54,904 nt of DNA, taken from positions 1 to 54,904 of the forward strand of contig NZ_AKFJ01000037.1 of assembly GCF_000272475.1 (NCBI RefSeq). Reading direction: 5' to 3'. The notes beneath the pieces were generated by a model, which saw only the letters and a list, made by a program, of their open reading frames with translations, was not told where the DNA came from and made no database searches. Positions 31,535 to 40,594 of the stretch are shown here, one piece after another; positions within the stretch are counted from its first letter, which is position 1; each line of letters opens with the position of its first letter. The DNA comes from Novosphingobium sp. Rr 2-17. Lineage in GTDB: Bacteria > Pseudomonadota > Alphaproteobacteria > Sphingomonadales > Sphingomonadaceae. Both the position numbers and the translations under genes were made by a program.

Positions 31535-31610
31535 TGGTGACCCCTACGGGAATCGAACCCGTGTTTCAGCCGTGAAAGGGCCGCGTCCTAGACCGCTAGA
31601 CGAAGGGGCC
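31535..31610 (-). tRNA. tRNA-Glu (anticodon UUC)
   Basis: This is a 76-nt minus-strand cloverleaf with the same GGCCCCT acceptor, anticodon loop CCTTTCAC (TTC), T arm GGGTTCGATTCCC and encoded CCA. It is separated by 35 bp from tRNA-Glu(CUC), and both are probably made from one precursor. Confidence 0.96.
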
Positions 31611-31658
31611 AAACCGACAGCGCCGGAAGGCAGGCCGGCCCTCTAGCGGGGGGTGGGG

Positions 31659-31675
31659 AGGGGGTCAAGCCCCCT
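31659..31675 (-). terminator. Possible terminator after recJ
   Basis: AGGGGG-TCAAG-CCCCCT lies 28 bases beyond the recJ stop. It is a short GC stem without a T tract on the recJ side. Confidence 0.35.
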
Positions 31676-31702
31676 TTGGGCGAATAAAATTACGGTGCGG
31701 TT

Positions 31703-33508
31703 TCAGTCCGCGAAAGCCGCGTCATCCAGATGCAGTTCGGCTGCCGGGCGGCTGCCCCAATCGTCGATCTTCGCACGGCCTGCTAGCCACAGACGGCGGC
31801 CCTGGTGGGCGTGGAGCAGCGCTTGGCCCAGTTCGGTCTCGGCCGCACGAAAGGCCATGGCCTTGAACCGGCTGCCGTCCTGCCCGCTGACGATCAGGCG
31901 GACGTGGTCTTTGCCCACGGTATCGGCCTTGACCACCCGCACCGGGCCGACGGCCACGCGCGGGCCGGGCCAGCCCATGCCATAAGGGCCGGCGCTCTCC
32001 AGCGTCTCGACCAGGTCGGGCGTCAGGCCACCGGGGGCCAGCGCCAGATCGAGATGCACCGCCTGCGATGCACTGGCGCGCGATACGTCGGCAGCCAGGC
32101 GATCGTCGAGCCAGTCCGACAGCGCGTCCAGCTTGCCTGAGGCGACGGTGAGCCCTGCCGCCATGGCATGGCCGCCGCCGGCGATGAGCAGGCCCTCCGC
32201 GCGCGCGGCGATGATGGCGGCCCCCAGGTCCACGCCCGAGATCGAGCGGCCCGATCCCTTGCCATTGCCAGCATCGTCCGCGTCCAAGGCGATGACCAGC
32301 GCCGGCTTGCCGGTCTTTTCCTTAAGGCGCCCGGCGACGATGCCGATGACGCCGGGATGCCATCCCGCGCCGGCCACGACGATGACCGAGCGGTTGTGCT
32401 GCCGTTCGATTTGGGCTTCGGCCATTTCCTGCACTTCCTGCTCGATTCCGCGCCGCTCGTCGTTCAGGCGCGAGAGCTGGCCGGCGATATCGCGCGCTTC
32501 GTCGGGGTCGCTGGTGGTCAGCAGGCGCACGCCCAGGGTCGATTCGCCGACGCGTCCGCCCGCGTTGATGCGTGGCCCCAGCGCGAAGCCAAGGTCGCTG
32601 CAGGTCGGTGCGCGGCCCAGCCGGCTGGCGTCGATCAGTGCCGACATGCCGATGTTTTCGCGTTTGGCCATCACCTTGAGTCCTTGCGCCACCAGCGCCC
32701 GGTTCAGCCCATGCAGCGCAGCGACGTCCGCCACGGTGCCCAGAGCGACAAGATCGAGCAGCGCGAACAAATCAGGCTCGCGCCGGGTTTCGAAGAAGCC
32801 GCGCCGCCGCAAGGTGCGAACGGTCGCCACCGCGAGCAGGAACGCGACCCCGACCGCTGCCAGATGCCCGTGGCCTGCCGCCAGTTCGCCTTCGTCCAGT
32901 CGGTTCGGATTGACTAGTGCGGCGGCGCGGGGAAGCTCGTGCGCGCACTTGTGGTGATCGACCACGATCACGTCCACGCCGGCGTTGTGTGCCATCTCCA
33001 GCGCCTCGTGCGCCATCGCGCCGCAATCGACGGTGACGATTAGGCTTGACCCTTCGCTAGCCAGGCGGACCAGCGCCTCGCCACTGGGGCCGTAGCCTTC
33101 GAGCAGGCGGTCGGGGATATAGTACCGTGCCTGATGGCCCAGCGCGCGCAACAGCAAGATCAGCAATGCCGCGCTGGTGGCGCCATCGACGTCGTAGTCG
33201 CCATAGACCGTGACCGTCTCATTGGTCAGGATCGCTTGCACGAGGCGATCGGCGGCTGCGTCCATGTCGCGAAACGCGGATGGATCGGGCAGGAACGATC
33301 GCAGGGACGGCGTGCGATGACGCTCCAGATCGTCCCGCGCCACCCCCCGCGAGAGCAGAAGCTGGGTGACGATATCGTCCTCCAGCCCGCCAGGGCCGCC
33401 GCGCAGGCTCATGCCATCGCACAAGTCCATATTGCCACCGCGCCAGCGCCAGGCCTTGCCAGTGAGAGAGCGATCTACGCCGAAGACGGAAGGGGGTGAA
33501 GCATTCAT
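31703..33508 (-). CDS. recJ: Single-stranded-DNA-specific exonuclease RecJ
   Basis: This DHH-family 5'-3' ssDNA exonuclease of recombination and mismatch repair is 601 residues long. The DHH domain has VTVYGDYDVDGATSAALL (motif I), VTVDCGA and VIVVDHHK; DHHA1 has WHPGVIGIVAGRLKEK and GGGHAMAAG; a C-terminal OB-fold region follows (PYGMGWPGPRVAV). The start is ATG at 33508 (MNASPPSVFGVDRSL); the frame continues upstream to 33544 without family similarity. Confidence 0.97.
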   Translation of the reverse strand: MNASPPSVFGVDRSLTGKAWRWRGGNMDLCDGMSLRGGPGGLEDDIVTQLLLSRGVARDDLERHRTPSLRSFLPDPSAFRDMDAAADRLVQAILTNETVTVYGDYDVDGATSAALLILLLRALGHQARYYIPDRLLEGYGPSGEALVRLASEGSSLIVTVDCGAMAHEALEMAHNAGVDVIVVDHHKCAHELPRAAALVNPNRLDEGELAAGHGHLAAVGVAFLLAVATVRTLRRRGFFETRREPDLFALLDLVALGTVADVAALHGLNRALVAQGLKVMAKRENIGMSALIDASRLGRAPTCSDLGFALGPRINAGGRVGESTLGVRLLTTSDPDEARDIAGQLSRLNDERRGIEQEVQEMAEAQIERQHNRSVIVVAGAGWHPGVIGIVAGRLKEKTGKPALVIALDADDAGNGKGSGRSISGVDLGAAIIAARAEGLLIAGGGHAMAAGLTVASGKLDALSDWLDDRLAADVSRASASQAVHLDLALAPGGLTPDLVETLESAGPYGMGWPGPRVAVGPVRVVKADTVGKDHVRLIVSGQDGSRFKAMAFRAAETELGQALLHAHQGRRLWLAGRAKIDDWGSRPAAELHLDDAAFAD

Positions 33509-33640
33509 CGCGCCCGCGTTACTCCACTCGGCAAGGCTGCGCAAAGGGTGCGGGCTATGGAAGGGGGGAGGTCTGAATTTGCGATTGTGGGTGGAAACCA
33601 GATGTTGGCACGTCCTCTTGCCCGACGTATTGTTGCGGCC

Positions 33641-34003
33641 ATGACCAGCGTGACGAACAGGCCTCCATACAGCGTTGGGTTAGGTGGTGACGGTGATGAA
33701 ATCGACGCCATTGCCGAAGTCGAGCGGCGTTTTGGGGTTCAGCTCGACTACTCCGAAGCAGTCCGCTGGCGGACCGTTGGAGACGTATTCTGTGCGTTGC
33801 AACGTGCTTTGCCCCAAGAACAGTCTAGCTCAAGTGAGACTTGGCTTAAGTTTTGCGAAGCAATCTCGCAGGAAACTGGTGTTGATGTGACGGAGGTGAG
33901 CAATGCAACCCTCCTGCTCGGAGAAGGTCGTTTTGACAGGGGCATCCTGTTGATGGCCTTCCTTCTCATCGGCATGGTGGTCGCCATCGTTCGCAATCTC
34001 TGA
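33641..34003 (+). CDS. Acyl-carrier-like protein with C-terminal membrane anchor
   Basis: The 120-residue protein has helical segments EIDAIAEVERRFGVQLDYSE and RTVGDVFCALQRALP, which resemble an acyl-carrier-like four-helix module (no DSL phosphopantetheine motif). A second helical part follows (TWLKFCEAISQETGVDV), and a single C-terminal membrane helix (ILLMAFLLIGMVVAIV). Start choice is uncertain: ATG at 33641 keeps the conserved part, while the frame is open to 33548. Function unknown. Confidence 0.55.
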   Translation: MTSVTNRPPYSVGLGGDGDEIDAIAEVERRFGVQLDYSEAVRWRTVGDVFCALQRALPQEQSSSSETWLKFCEAISQETGVDVTEVSNATLLLGEGRFDRGILLMAFLLIGMVVAIVRNL

Positions 34004-34036
34004 ACGTCCGCACGTGGGCGAAAGTTACCAACTGCG

Positions 34037-34318
34037 CTAGAGACGCACGCCCCATGTCGCAGCTCGATCACGCGCCAAGGCTGCCATGAAGTGCGACAAA
34101 TCCTCAAGCCGATCGTACAATTCCGCTGACGAAACGCCATTCCAAACAGCAGTGTCGTAGGATTGCCGCGCTTCGTTTAGGTCTTTGCCCGATCGATAGC
34201 ACTCGGTCATGTAGAGCGTTTCGAGGAGCTCCGAGGGCCGGTCCCTTGGGCGCATGCAGATCGCACCATATTTCACCAAATAGTGGGTCATGATGCGGTC
34301 GTCCGAGGTGCTGGCCAT
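34037..34318 (-). CDS. Hypothetical protein, 93 residues
   Basis: The protein (MASTSDDRIMTHYLVKYGA...) is soluble and mostly helical, with no family recognised. AAGGGGATAAGC gives a convincing Shine-Dalgarno before the ATG. The gene is convergent with the acyl-carrier-like gene. Slightly lower GC than neighbours suggests accessory DNA. Confidence 0.6.
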   Translation of the reverse strand: MASTSDDRIMTHYLVKYGAICMRPRDRPSELLETLYMTECYRSGKDLNEARQSYDTAVWNGVSSAELYDRLEDLSHFMAALARDRAATWGVRL

Positions 34319-34537
34319 GCTTATCCCCTTTCGGATCTACATATGGGTAAATGGTGAGTGTGAGTGCAAGTCCAGTGGCTGCTTTTTGCAAATGAGCAGA
34401 GGTATTCTATGACCGACAACGGGCGTGTGCGGTAACTCAAACTTCCCTGCTTCTGGCGTCGCCCTTCCGTCGAGACCGAGCGGAAAGATCGCCACCCAAC
34501 GGACTCGACGGACGGGCGGGAATGATGCTCTATAGCG

Positions 34538-35329
34538 TTGGACCAATCGTTGCGAAGGGTACAGGCGCTGCTCACTACAATGCGGCAAGTCGAGACACGG
34601 GCGGCAGGGGTATCCCTGTTGTTTCCGGCTGGCTCGCGCCCGACGCAGGATCGCCTTGCGCAGTTGCTGGCGTCCTCGGGCGAAACCGGTTTCGCGGCAC
34701 GTATCAGTCATCGCCCTCGTGATGACCTGGGCTGGCTCGAACTGCTGGTCTCGGGTCTCACATTCGACATAGCTGGCCTGGCGCCAGGCAAGGGCGACGA
34801 GCTGGTCGAGGGCGAGCATCGCTACGGTTTCGATGATGCACCCCCGCCGACCGCGCCGGAAGCCATCACCCTGGTGCCCTCGGGCCACATCTCAGCCGGT
34901 GCAACGCTCGATCCCGTGCTTCGCGCCATGGCGGGGCTGGCGGCCAACCTGGCGCTGAATTTGCCCGTGGCCGCAGTCCAGTGGCATTCGGCGCGCACGG
35001 TGATGGAGCCGCGCTATTTTGCGCGTGTGGTGCTCAACTGGCTGGCGGGCGGGGCTTTCCCGGCATTGGGTCTGACCGCACTGGTACCGGCGCCCGATGG
35101 CAGCATCACCAGCGACGGCTTGGCGCATTTCACTGGGCAAGAAATTCAATTGCAAGGCCGGGCGGGAGAAGCGCGGGCGGATACGGTCAAGCTCGCGATC
35201 AGGCTGGTCGATCACTTCGTACAAGTTGGCCGCATCACCCATTCTCAGACGATCGAGGCTGGCGATCACCGATTGGTCGCGGAACCCTCGCAAGTGAGCA
35301 AGCGCGTGCTGATCTGGCGCGAAACCTGA
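34538..35329 (+). CDS. DUF4261-like protein
   Basis: The 263-residue protein has an N-terminal part with GVSLLFPAGSRPTQDRLAQL, then HISAGATLDPVLRAMAGLAA, AVQWHSARTVMEPRYFARVV and GLAHFTGQEIQLQGR. The last two segments resemble the DUF4261 pattern (AVxW...E.F; GLAxFxxxEIE). The start is uncertain: TTG at 34538 or ATG at 34580, neither with a clear Shine-Dalgarno. Its TGA is in frame with the downstream AHH nuclease reading frame. Function unknown. Confidence 0.6.
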   Translation: MDQSLRRVQALLTTMRQVETRAAGVSLLFPAGSRPTQDRLAQLLASSGETGFAARISHRPRDDLGWLELLVSGLTFDIAGLAPGKGDELVEGEHRYGFDDAPPPTAPEAITLVPSGHISAGATLDPVLRAMAGLAANLALNLPVAAVQWHSARTVMEPRYFARVVLNWLAGGAFPALGLTALVPAPDGSITSDGLAHFTGQEIQLQGRAGEARADTVKLAIRLVDHFVQVGRITHSQTIEAGDHRLVAEPSQVSKRVLIWRET

Positions 35330-35350
35330 CGCCGTCGGGTATCGCGCGCG

Positions 35351-35917
35351 CTGAGGCGGTTTCTTTCCTTTCATGCCGTCAATCGCGGCGATCAAAGCGG
35401 CTACGATCCCGGATTGCAGCGCCACCACTTGCTCCCACGCCAGCTTCTCACCCATCGCGCGCTTTCGCCCATGTTCGGGCAGATCGGCGATGAGCGCCTA
35501 CGCTTCGAGGATTTCCGCGCGAACGGCTTGCTCCTGCCTTGCAGCGAGCGCGCCGCGATCCGCCTGGGTCTGCCGCTGCATCGTGGGCCGCACCGCCAGT
35601 ACACCGGACTGGTGATCGAGCGCGTCGGCCAGATTGAGGCGGGCTGGGTGGCACTGGCCAGGCGTGACCCGGATGGCGCGGCGCAGCAGGCCGGCATGCG
35701 GATCGGCCTGCTGCAGATGGCGTTGCGGCGCTATCTGCTGGCGCGGCGACCATCACGTCCGCCGCTCAACCGGCTCGATCCCTGGGACACGGGAGCGGAC
35801 TTCACCGAACTGGATGCCGTGGCCGAGGCGCTGTGGGGTGCGACCGCCGCCGTAGTTCCAGCGGCGACGGCTCAGCCGATGCCGCTGCGGGCCAGCAGCT
35901 CGTCGCGGGCCGCGTGA
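35351..35917 (+). CDS. AHH-type HNH/Endonuclease VII-fold nuclease-like protein
   Basis: The protein contains FHAVNRGDQSGYDPGLQRHH and LLPRQLLTHRALSPMFGQIG, then ANGLLLPCSERAAIRLGLPL and HRGPHRQYT. The QRHHLLP core and later GPHxxY are the AHH nuclease signature, giving a His-rich metal site. No ATG or GTG start exists after the preceding TGA (35327); CTG at 35351 and TTG at 35414 are the only near-start codons, and neither has a ribosome binding site. The 3' end overlaps nitronate monooxygenase by 46 bp. It could be expressed by TGA readthrough or a rare start. Confidence 0.6.
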   Translation: MRRFLSFHAVNRGDQSGYDPGLQRHHLLPRQLLTHRALSPMFGQIGDERLRFEDFRANGLLLPCSERAAIRLGLPLHRGPHRQYTGLVIERVGQIEAGWVALARRDPDGAAQQAGMRIGLLQMALRRYLLARRPSRPPLNRLDPWDTGADFTELDAVAEALWGATAAVVPAATAQPMPLRASSSSRAA

Positions 35918-36822
35918 TACTGCGCTTCCAGGGTGGCGACGCGTCCGGCTACGGGCTCGACCGCGTCGATCGCGCCGATCCCTTGGCCTGCGCCCCAGAT
36001 GTCCTTCCATGCCTTTGCAGCCGAGGTGCCGCCCGATCCGAAGTCCAGGGTGGCCTTGCTGCCCGGGGCGAGATTGTCCGGGTCCAGCCCCGCCGCCACG
36101 ATTGAGGGACGCAGATAATTGCCGTGGACGCCGGTGAACAAGTCCGAATAGACGATGTCCGCCGCGTGCCCTTCGACGATGGCCTGCTTGTAGCCGTCCG
36201 GCGCATTGGCCTCTTCGGTGGCGATCCAAGGAGTGCCGATATAGGCGAAGTCCGCGCCCATCGCCTGCGCTGCCAGGATCGAGGCGCCACAGGCGATCGC
36301 GCCGGAAAGCGCTACCGGCCCATCGAACCAGGCCCGGATTTCCTGCATCAGCGCGAACGGCGATTGCACGCCGGCGTGGCCGCCGGCGCCGGCGGCTACG
36401 GCGATTAGGCCGTTGGCGCCTTTGTCGATGGCTTTGCGGGCGTAGCGGTCGTCGATGACGTCGTGGAGGACGGTGCCGCCCCAGGCGTGGACGGCGGCGT
36501 TTACCTCGGGGTTGGCGCCTAGCGAGGTGATGACGAGGGGCACCTTGTGCTTTTCCAGAAGCGCCAGGTCCTCCTGCAGCCGACCATTGGTGCGGTGGAC
36601 GATCAGGTTGACCGCGAAGGGCGCATCGCACCCGGCGGTGTCCTGGCCGATGTGGGCGAGCCATTCGTCTAACTGGCTGATCGGCCTGGCATTTAGCGCC
36701 GGAAAGCTGCCGATTATTCCGGCCTTTACTTGCGCGATCACCAGTTCGGGGCCGGACACGATGAACATCGGGGCGCCGATTACGGGCAGGCGCAGCGAGG
36801 CGAACAAGGCGGGCAGGGGCAT
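35872..36822 (-). CDS. Nitronate monooxygenase (2-nitropropane dioxygenase family)
   Basis: This FMN-dependent TIM-barrel enzyme oxidises alkyl nitronates. It is 316 residues long from MPLPALFASLRLPVIGAPMF with GGAGA before the ATG. The family motifs IGSFPALNARP, INVHR-like VNLIVHRTN, LIAVAAGAGGHAG (FMN phosphate site with His) and ALSGAIACGASILAAQAMGADF, then YIGTPWIATEEANAPDGYK are clear. Longer in-frame sequence to 36942 is not conserved. The physiological substrate is unknown; propionate-3-nitronate is a common one. Confidence 0.9.
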   Translation of the reverse strand: MPLPALFASLRLPVIGAPMFIVSGPELVIAQVKAGIIGSFPALNARPISQLDEWLAHIGQDTAGCDAPFAVNLIVHRTNGRLQEDLALLEKHKVPLVITSLGANPEVNAAVHAWGGTVLHDVIDDRYARKAIDKGANGLIAVAAGAGGHAGVQSPFALMQEIRAWFDGPVALSGAIACGASILAAQAMGADFAYIGTPWIATEEANAPDGYKQAIVEGHAADIVYSDLFTGVHGNYLRPSIVAAGLDPDNLAPGSKATLDFGSGGTSAAKAWKDIWGAGQGIGAIDAVEPVAGRVATLEAQYHAARDELLARSGIG

Positions 36823-36979
36823 CGGCTCTCCGGTTTTAATCGTTCGATTAACCGGAGGCTTAGCCCGCCGCACCAGGACTGTCGAGAGGGTGCGTCGCCA
36901 CGAAAAAGGGGTCCGAGCTTTGCGCCGCGGACCCCCGCTCAATGCGATACGATGTCGATAAGGTGTCGATAAGGTGCGG

Positions 36980-38647
36980 TTAGGCCGCGTTGGCCGCGCT
37001 CAGCACCGCGCGAACGCTGGCGGTGGCGACGTCTTCGTCGATCCCCACGCCCCAAATGGTGCGCCCATCCGCCGTAATGCACTCCACATAAGCGGCAGCG
37101 CGCGCGTCCGAACTCTTGCCCATCGAGTGCTCGGCATAGTCGCGCACTTCGAGCGAGACGCCGAAGCTTTCGCCCAGCGTCGCCACCACCGACGAGATCA
37201 GCCCGTTGCCCTTGCCCGAAACCGATTGTTCGCGCCCATCGACGCCGATCTTTCCGGCGAAGATGCGGGCGCCGTCGGCCCCGCGCGCTTCGTCCCAATC
37301 GATCAGCAGGAACTTCTGCGGCTCGTCAAGGCGATAGACCTTGCGGAACACGTCCCAGATGTCGCCCGCCTGCAGTTCGCGGCCCAGCTCGTCGGCCAGG
37401 TCCTGGACGTGGCGAGAGAAGTGCGCCTGCATCCGCTTGGGGATCTTGAGGCCCTGGTCCTGCTCGATCACCCAGGCGAAACCGCCCTTGCCGGACTGCG
37501 AATTGACGCGGATCACCGCTTCGTAGCTGCGGCCCAGATCCGCCGGGTCGATCGGCAGATAAGGCACCGCCCAGAGCGGATCGTTGCGCGTTTCCTGCGC
37601 CGCGAAGCCCTTTTTAATCGCATCCTGGTGCGAGCCGGAGAACGCGGTGAACACCAGTTCGCCGCCATAGGGATGGCGTTCGGGCACCTTGAGCTGGTTG
37701 CAGTATTCCACCGTCTGGATCACGTCGTCGATGTCGGAAAAGTCCAGACCCGGATCGATCCCCTGGGTGTACATGTTCAGCGCCACCGTCACCAGGCAGC
37801 AGTTGCCGGTACGCTCGCCATTGCCGAACAGGCAGCCCTCGACGCGATCGGCGCCGGCCATCAGGCCCAGCTCCGCCGCCGCGACGCCGGTGCCGCGATC
37901 GTTGTGGGTGTGCAGGCTGATCACCGCCGCATCGCGATTGGGCAGGTTGCGGCAGAAGTATTCGATCTGGTCGGCGTAGATGTTGGGCGTCGCCGCCTCG
38001 ACCGTCGCCGGCAGGTTGAGGATGATCGGATGTTCCGGCGTCGGGCGCAGCACGTCCATCACTGCCTCGCACACCTCGATCGAGAAATCGATCTCTGCGG
38101 TCGAGAAGGTCTCGGGGCTGTATTCGAACGACCACTTGGTCTCAGGGTACTTGGCCGCCTGATCGCGCAGCACACTCGCGCCGTTGACCGCGATCTGGCG
38201 AATGTCCGCGCGGTCCATGCCGAACACCACCTGGCGCCACAGCGGCGAGATGGCGTTATACAGATGGACGATCGCGGCGGGCACCCCGGCCAGGCTTTCG
38301 AACGAGCGCTCGATCAGGTCCTGGCGCGACTGGGTCAGCACCTGGACCAGCACGTCTTCGGGAATGCGATCGTTATCGACCAGGCCGCGAATGAAGTCGA
38401 ACTCGGTCGCCCCGGCGCTGGGGAAGCCGACCTCGATTTCCTTGAGGCCCAGCTTGACCAGCAGATCGAAGAAGCGCGTCTTCTTTTCCGCGCCCATCGG
38501 GTCGATCAGCGCCTGGTTGCCATCGCGCAGATCGGTGGAGAGCCAGCGCGGTGCCTTGGTGATGACCTGCGAGGGCCATTGGCGGTTGGGCAGGTCAATC
38601 TGCGGGAAAGCGCGATATTTGACCGAGGGGTCTTTCAGCATCGTCAT
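36980..38647 (-). CDS. leuA: 2-isopropylmalate synthase
   Basis: This enzyme condenses acetyl-CoA with 2-ketoisovalerate in the first committed step of leucine synthesis. It is 555 residues long and of the longer LeuA type. The TIM barrel (about 30-340) has [49 protein letters not shown] (metal His pair) and [12 protein letters not shown]. The C-terminal LeuA allosteric domain (about 430-555) binds leucine for feedback inhibition. A Leu-rich leader peptide lies 107 bp upstream, so leucine also controls expression. Confidence 0.97.
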   Translation of the reverse strand: MTMLKDPSVKYRAFPQIDLPNRQWPSQVITKAPRWLSTDLRDGNQALIDPMGAEKKTRFFDLLVKLGLKEIEVGFPSAGATEFDFIRGLVDNDRIPEDVLVQVLTQSRQDLIERSFESLAGVPAAIVHLYNAISPLWRQVVFGMDRADIRQIAVNGASVLRDQAAKYPETKWSFEYSPETFSTAEIDFSIEVCEAVMDVLRPTPEHPIILNLPATVEAATPNIYADQIEYFCRNLPNRDAAVISLHTHNDRGTGVAAAELGLMAGADRVEGCLFGNGERTGNCCLVTVALNMYTQGIDPGLDFSDIDDVIQTVEYCNQLKVPERHPYGGELVFTAFSGSHQDAIKKGFAAQETRNDPLWAVPYLPIDPADLGRSYEAVIRVNSQSGKGGFAWVIEQDQGLKIPKRMQAHFSRHVQDLADELGRELQAGDIWDVFRKVYRLDEPQKFLLIDWDEARGADGARIFAGKIGVDGREQSVSGKGNGLISSVVATLGESFGVSLEVRDYAEHSMGKSSDARAAAYVECITADGRTIWGVGIDEDVATASVRAVLSAANAA

Positions 38648-38714
38648 GGGGGTATGTCTCGCTCGGGTGTCTCGTCTGGGGAGCAGCCTGGCTGCCTTAT
38701 GTGCGGTCCTATCT

Positions 38715-38770
38715 CCCTTGGGCGCCGAGCGCGCCGCAGGAGCGACGCGTCACCTCACGCCCAAGGGCGG
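38715..38770 (-). promoter_or_regulatory. leuA attenuator hairpin region
   Basis: On the minus strand CGCCCTTGGGCG (38759-38770), which covers the last codons of the leader peptide, is self-complementary. It can also pair with CGCCCAAGGG (38715-38724) just upstream of leuA. These mutually exclusive pairings fit attenuation by ribosome position. No T tract follows, so the output could be Rho-dependent or on leuA translation. Confidence 0.5.
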
Positions 38771-38805
38771 ATAAGTCGCAGGGTAAGGCCGAGACGGAGA
38801 TTCAT
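38755..38805 (-). CDS. leuL: leuA leader peptide
   Basis: The short frame MNLRLGLTLRLIRPWA-stop has 16 residues, five of them leucine, one isoleucine. It lies 107 bp upstream of leuA on the same strand, followed by alternative hairpins. This is the expected layout of a leucine-responsive attenuation leader: when Leu-tRNA is scarce the ribosome stalls and leuA is expressed. AGGCACGGAC precedes the ATG. Conservation in relatives would settle it. Confidence 0.65.
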   Translation of the reverse strand: MNLRLGLTLRLIRPWA

Positions 38806-39070
38806 GTCCGTGCCTATGCGGATTGGGGAGCAAGTTGTAAAGAGGGGATTGGGTTGGGGGCAGGGGTCAGTTGCTGACGAGCTACTCTTGGCTGATAAGA
38901 CCTTCAAAGGGGACACTACTCTGGACCCGCTGGGTGCAAATGAGGGATGCGAAGCCCTATTTGATCGCACCGAGGGCGATAAGCACCTAAGCACCGCCGA
39001 ACTGTGGATGTCATTATACCATAATTCTCAATTGGAAGTGTTCAGAGTTGGACAAGCCGAAGATTACTGA
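38804..39070 (+). CDS. Hypothetical small protein before the FRG gene
   Basis: The frame of 88 residues (MSVPMRIGEQVVK ... VGQAEDY) ends 12 bp before the FRG-domain gene, and CGGAG stands six bases before its ATG. No family is recognised. The start overlaps the leu leader start on the other strand and the 5' half probably covers the leuA promoter, so the frame may be accidental. The 3' half has the lower GC typical of the FRG insert. Confidence 0.3.
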   Translation: MSVPMRIGEQVVKRGLGWGQGSVADELLLADKTFKGDTTLDPLGANEGCEALFDRTEGDKHLSTAELWMSLYHNSQLEVFRVGQAEDY

Positions 39071-39082
39071 GATAGTGGGCCG

Positions 39083-40594
39083 ATGAAATACAACTATCCT
39101 GAGCATCACGCTAAAAGTCTCGATGCCGCACTCAAGCTAGTCCGGTACTTGAAGAAGTCGGGTAGGTATGACCTTTTCAGAGGTCAGAACCATACCTTCC
39201 CGCTTTGCCCCAGCATAGCCCGCCGACCGGAAATGATAGAGACCAACCAAGCATTGCTAAAGCGCTTTGCGACGTGGGTCCATGAGAACGATTACTTATC
39301 GTCCCTGCATAATAATCGAGACGGGATAATGGCGGTGGCGCAGCACTATGGCATGCCGACGCCGTTTCTCGACTTTACTACCGAGCCGGAGGTTGCTGCG
39401 TTTTTTGCCAGCGACACCGGCGATAAGCCGCGACCGAAGCAGTCCGCGTGTATCCTGTGCCTGAATCGTGCGACGTTTGAGGGGTCGTGGGAAGACCTGA
39501 ATGCTCGCTATCGCGCAAATTCGGGCCAAGATTTGGTTCGCATCGTTGAGGTAGATGTTCAAAACCTTTGGCGGCTTCATGCTCAAAGCGGACTTTTTAT
39601 CGACATGCGGGTGGATGCAAACGTATTCGAGATGTTTTCGCACATGCTGCACATCTACTTTCCGCTACCGTCGCACCACGATGCCACCCTCAATGATAAA
39701 TATTATCCTAAAAATAAAAGCCATGTAGAATTGTTGCTGGATCAACATTTCCTCATCGAGACGTATGAATATCGTCAAGCCCAGCTTCAGACAATTTTTG
39801 ATGTAGTCATAACTGCCGGTGACTTTAGCTCATTGGGTGAAGAAGGTGCCTTCAAGGAAGCGCAGTTGCCCGACCCACATACGTCTTGGTCTGAGGCCGT
39901 GCTGGAACCTTGGAAGATCGAGCCCAACGAAGTGTACGACGCGGCCATTTCAAGCGAGATTCATGGACTCGCTATCGATACGACATCCGAGCCGAATTCT
40001 GCGGCAGCATCCCTTCACGCGCAGGTAATGACGGTCCTACGCAAACCCAACGCACGAAATCGGCTGGGGGATTCCTGGGAAGTGCGGGATCAGGCGGGCA
40101 CTGTGGCCCATGAGGATGAAGGCGATATGGACGAAAAGCAGCGTCCGCTTGGTGAGGTCGTTCGGCTCCTGTTCGATGGCATGCGTTTCAAGCCCTATGA
40201 AGATACTGAGATCGCGAGCGCCATAGCCAATTATGTCACCCTAAATTGTTTTCCATCTTGGCAGACGATGACGGAATTGTGGGGCGGCGTCACTGGGATA
40301 GAGTTGGAAGGCGGAAGTGTCCGCGCACGAGGCTTCTGTGGCGAACCAACCTTAATGGACGCGCTGCGGCCTGATTTTGCAGAGCTTCTAACGCCGGACG
40401 CACTAGCCGAATTCAAGGCAGATGGCATCCGCGCTGCGTTGTATTTTCTCATCGATCCGCGTCGACTTTTCGAATTTCAGAAATTCAGGAGAATGTTTGC
40501 CGAGCAGGTCATCCCGACAACTGCCTGCATCCGCGTGGAGGGTTATGTTCTTCACTATAACATCGCAGATGTTCGGGTATTTGGGCAGAGTTAG
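39083..40594 (+). CDS. FRG domain-containing protein
   Basis: The 503-residue protein carries an N-terminal FRG domain (about 10-260): the name-giving FRG at 32-34 in YDLFRGQNHTFPLCPSIARR, then AVAQHYGMPTPFLDFTTEPE with VAAFFASD. The C-terminal half (about 290-500) is not recognised. FRG domains recur in genes of defence islands, but their activity is unproven. Codon use is visibly less GC-rich than neighbours (ATA, TTA, AAT frequent). It lies between leuA and ilvC, two conserved biosynthetic genes, which points to lateral insertion. Confidence 0.85.
   Translation: MKYNYPEHHAKSLDAALKLVRYLKKSGRYDLFRGQNHTFPLCPSIARRPEMIETNQALLKRFATWVHENDYLSSLHNNRDGIMAVAQHYGMPTPFLDFTTEPEVAAFFASDTGDKPRPKQSACILCLNRATFEGSWEDLNARYRANSGQDLVRIVEVDVQNLWRLHAQSGLFIDMRVDANVFEMFSHMLHIYFPLPSHHDATLNDKYYPKNKSHVELLLDQHFLIETYEYRQAQLQTIFDVVITAGDFSSLGEEGAFKEAQLPDPHTSWSEAVLEPWKIEPNEVYDAAISSEIHGLAIDTTSEPNSAAASLHAQVMTVLRKPNARNRLGDSWEVRDQAGTVAHEDEGDMDEKQRPLGEVVRLLFDGMRFKPYEDTEIASAIANYVTLNCFPSWQTMTELWGGVTGIELEGGSVRARGFCGEPTLMDALRPDFAELLTPDALAEFKADGIRAALYFLIDPRRLFEFQKFRRMFAEQVIPTTACIRVEGYVLHYNIADVRVFGQS

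Noticed and set aside
36974..39070. Long plus-strand open frame of 698 codons opposite leuA
   Set aside because: It is the antisense of leuA, an artefact of high GC. Only its last 88 codons, beyond leuA, were considered separately.
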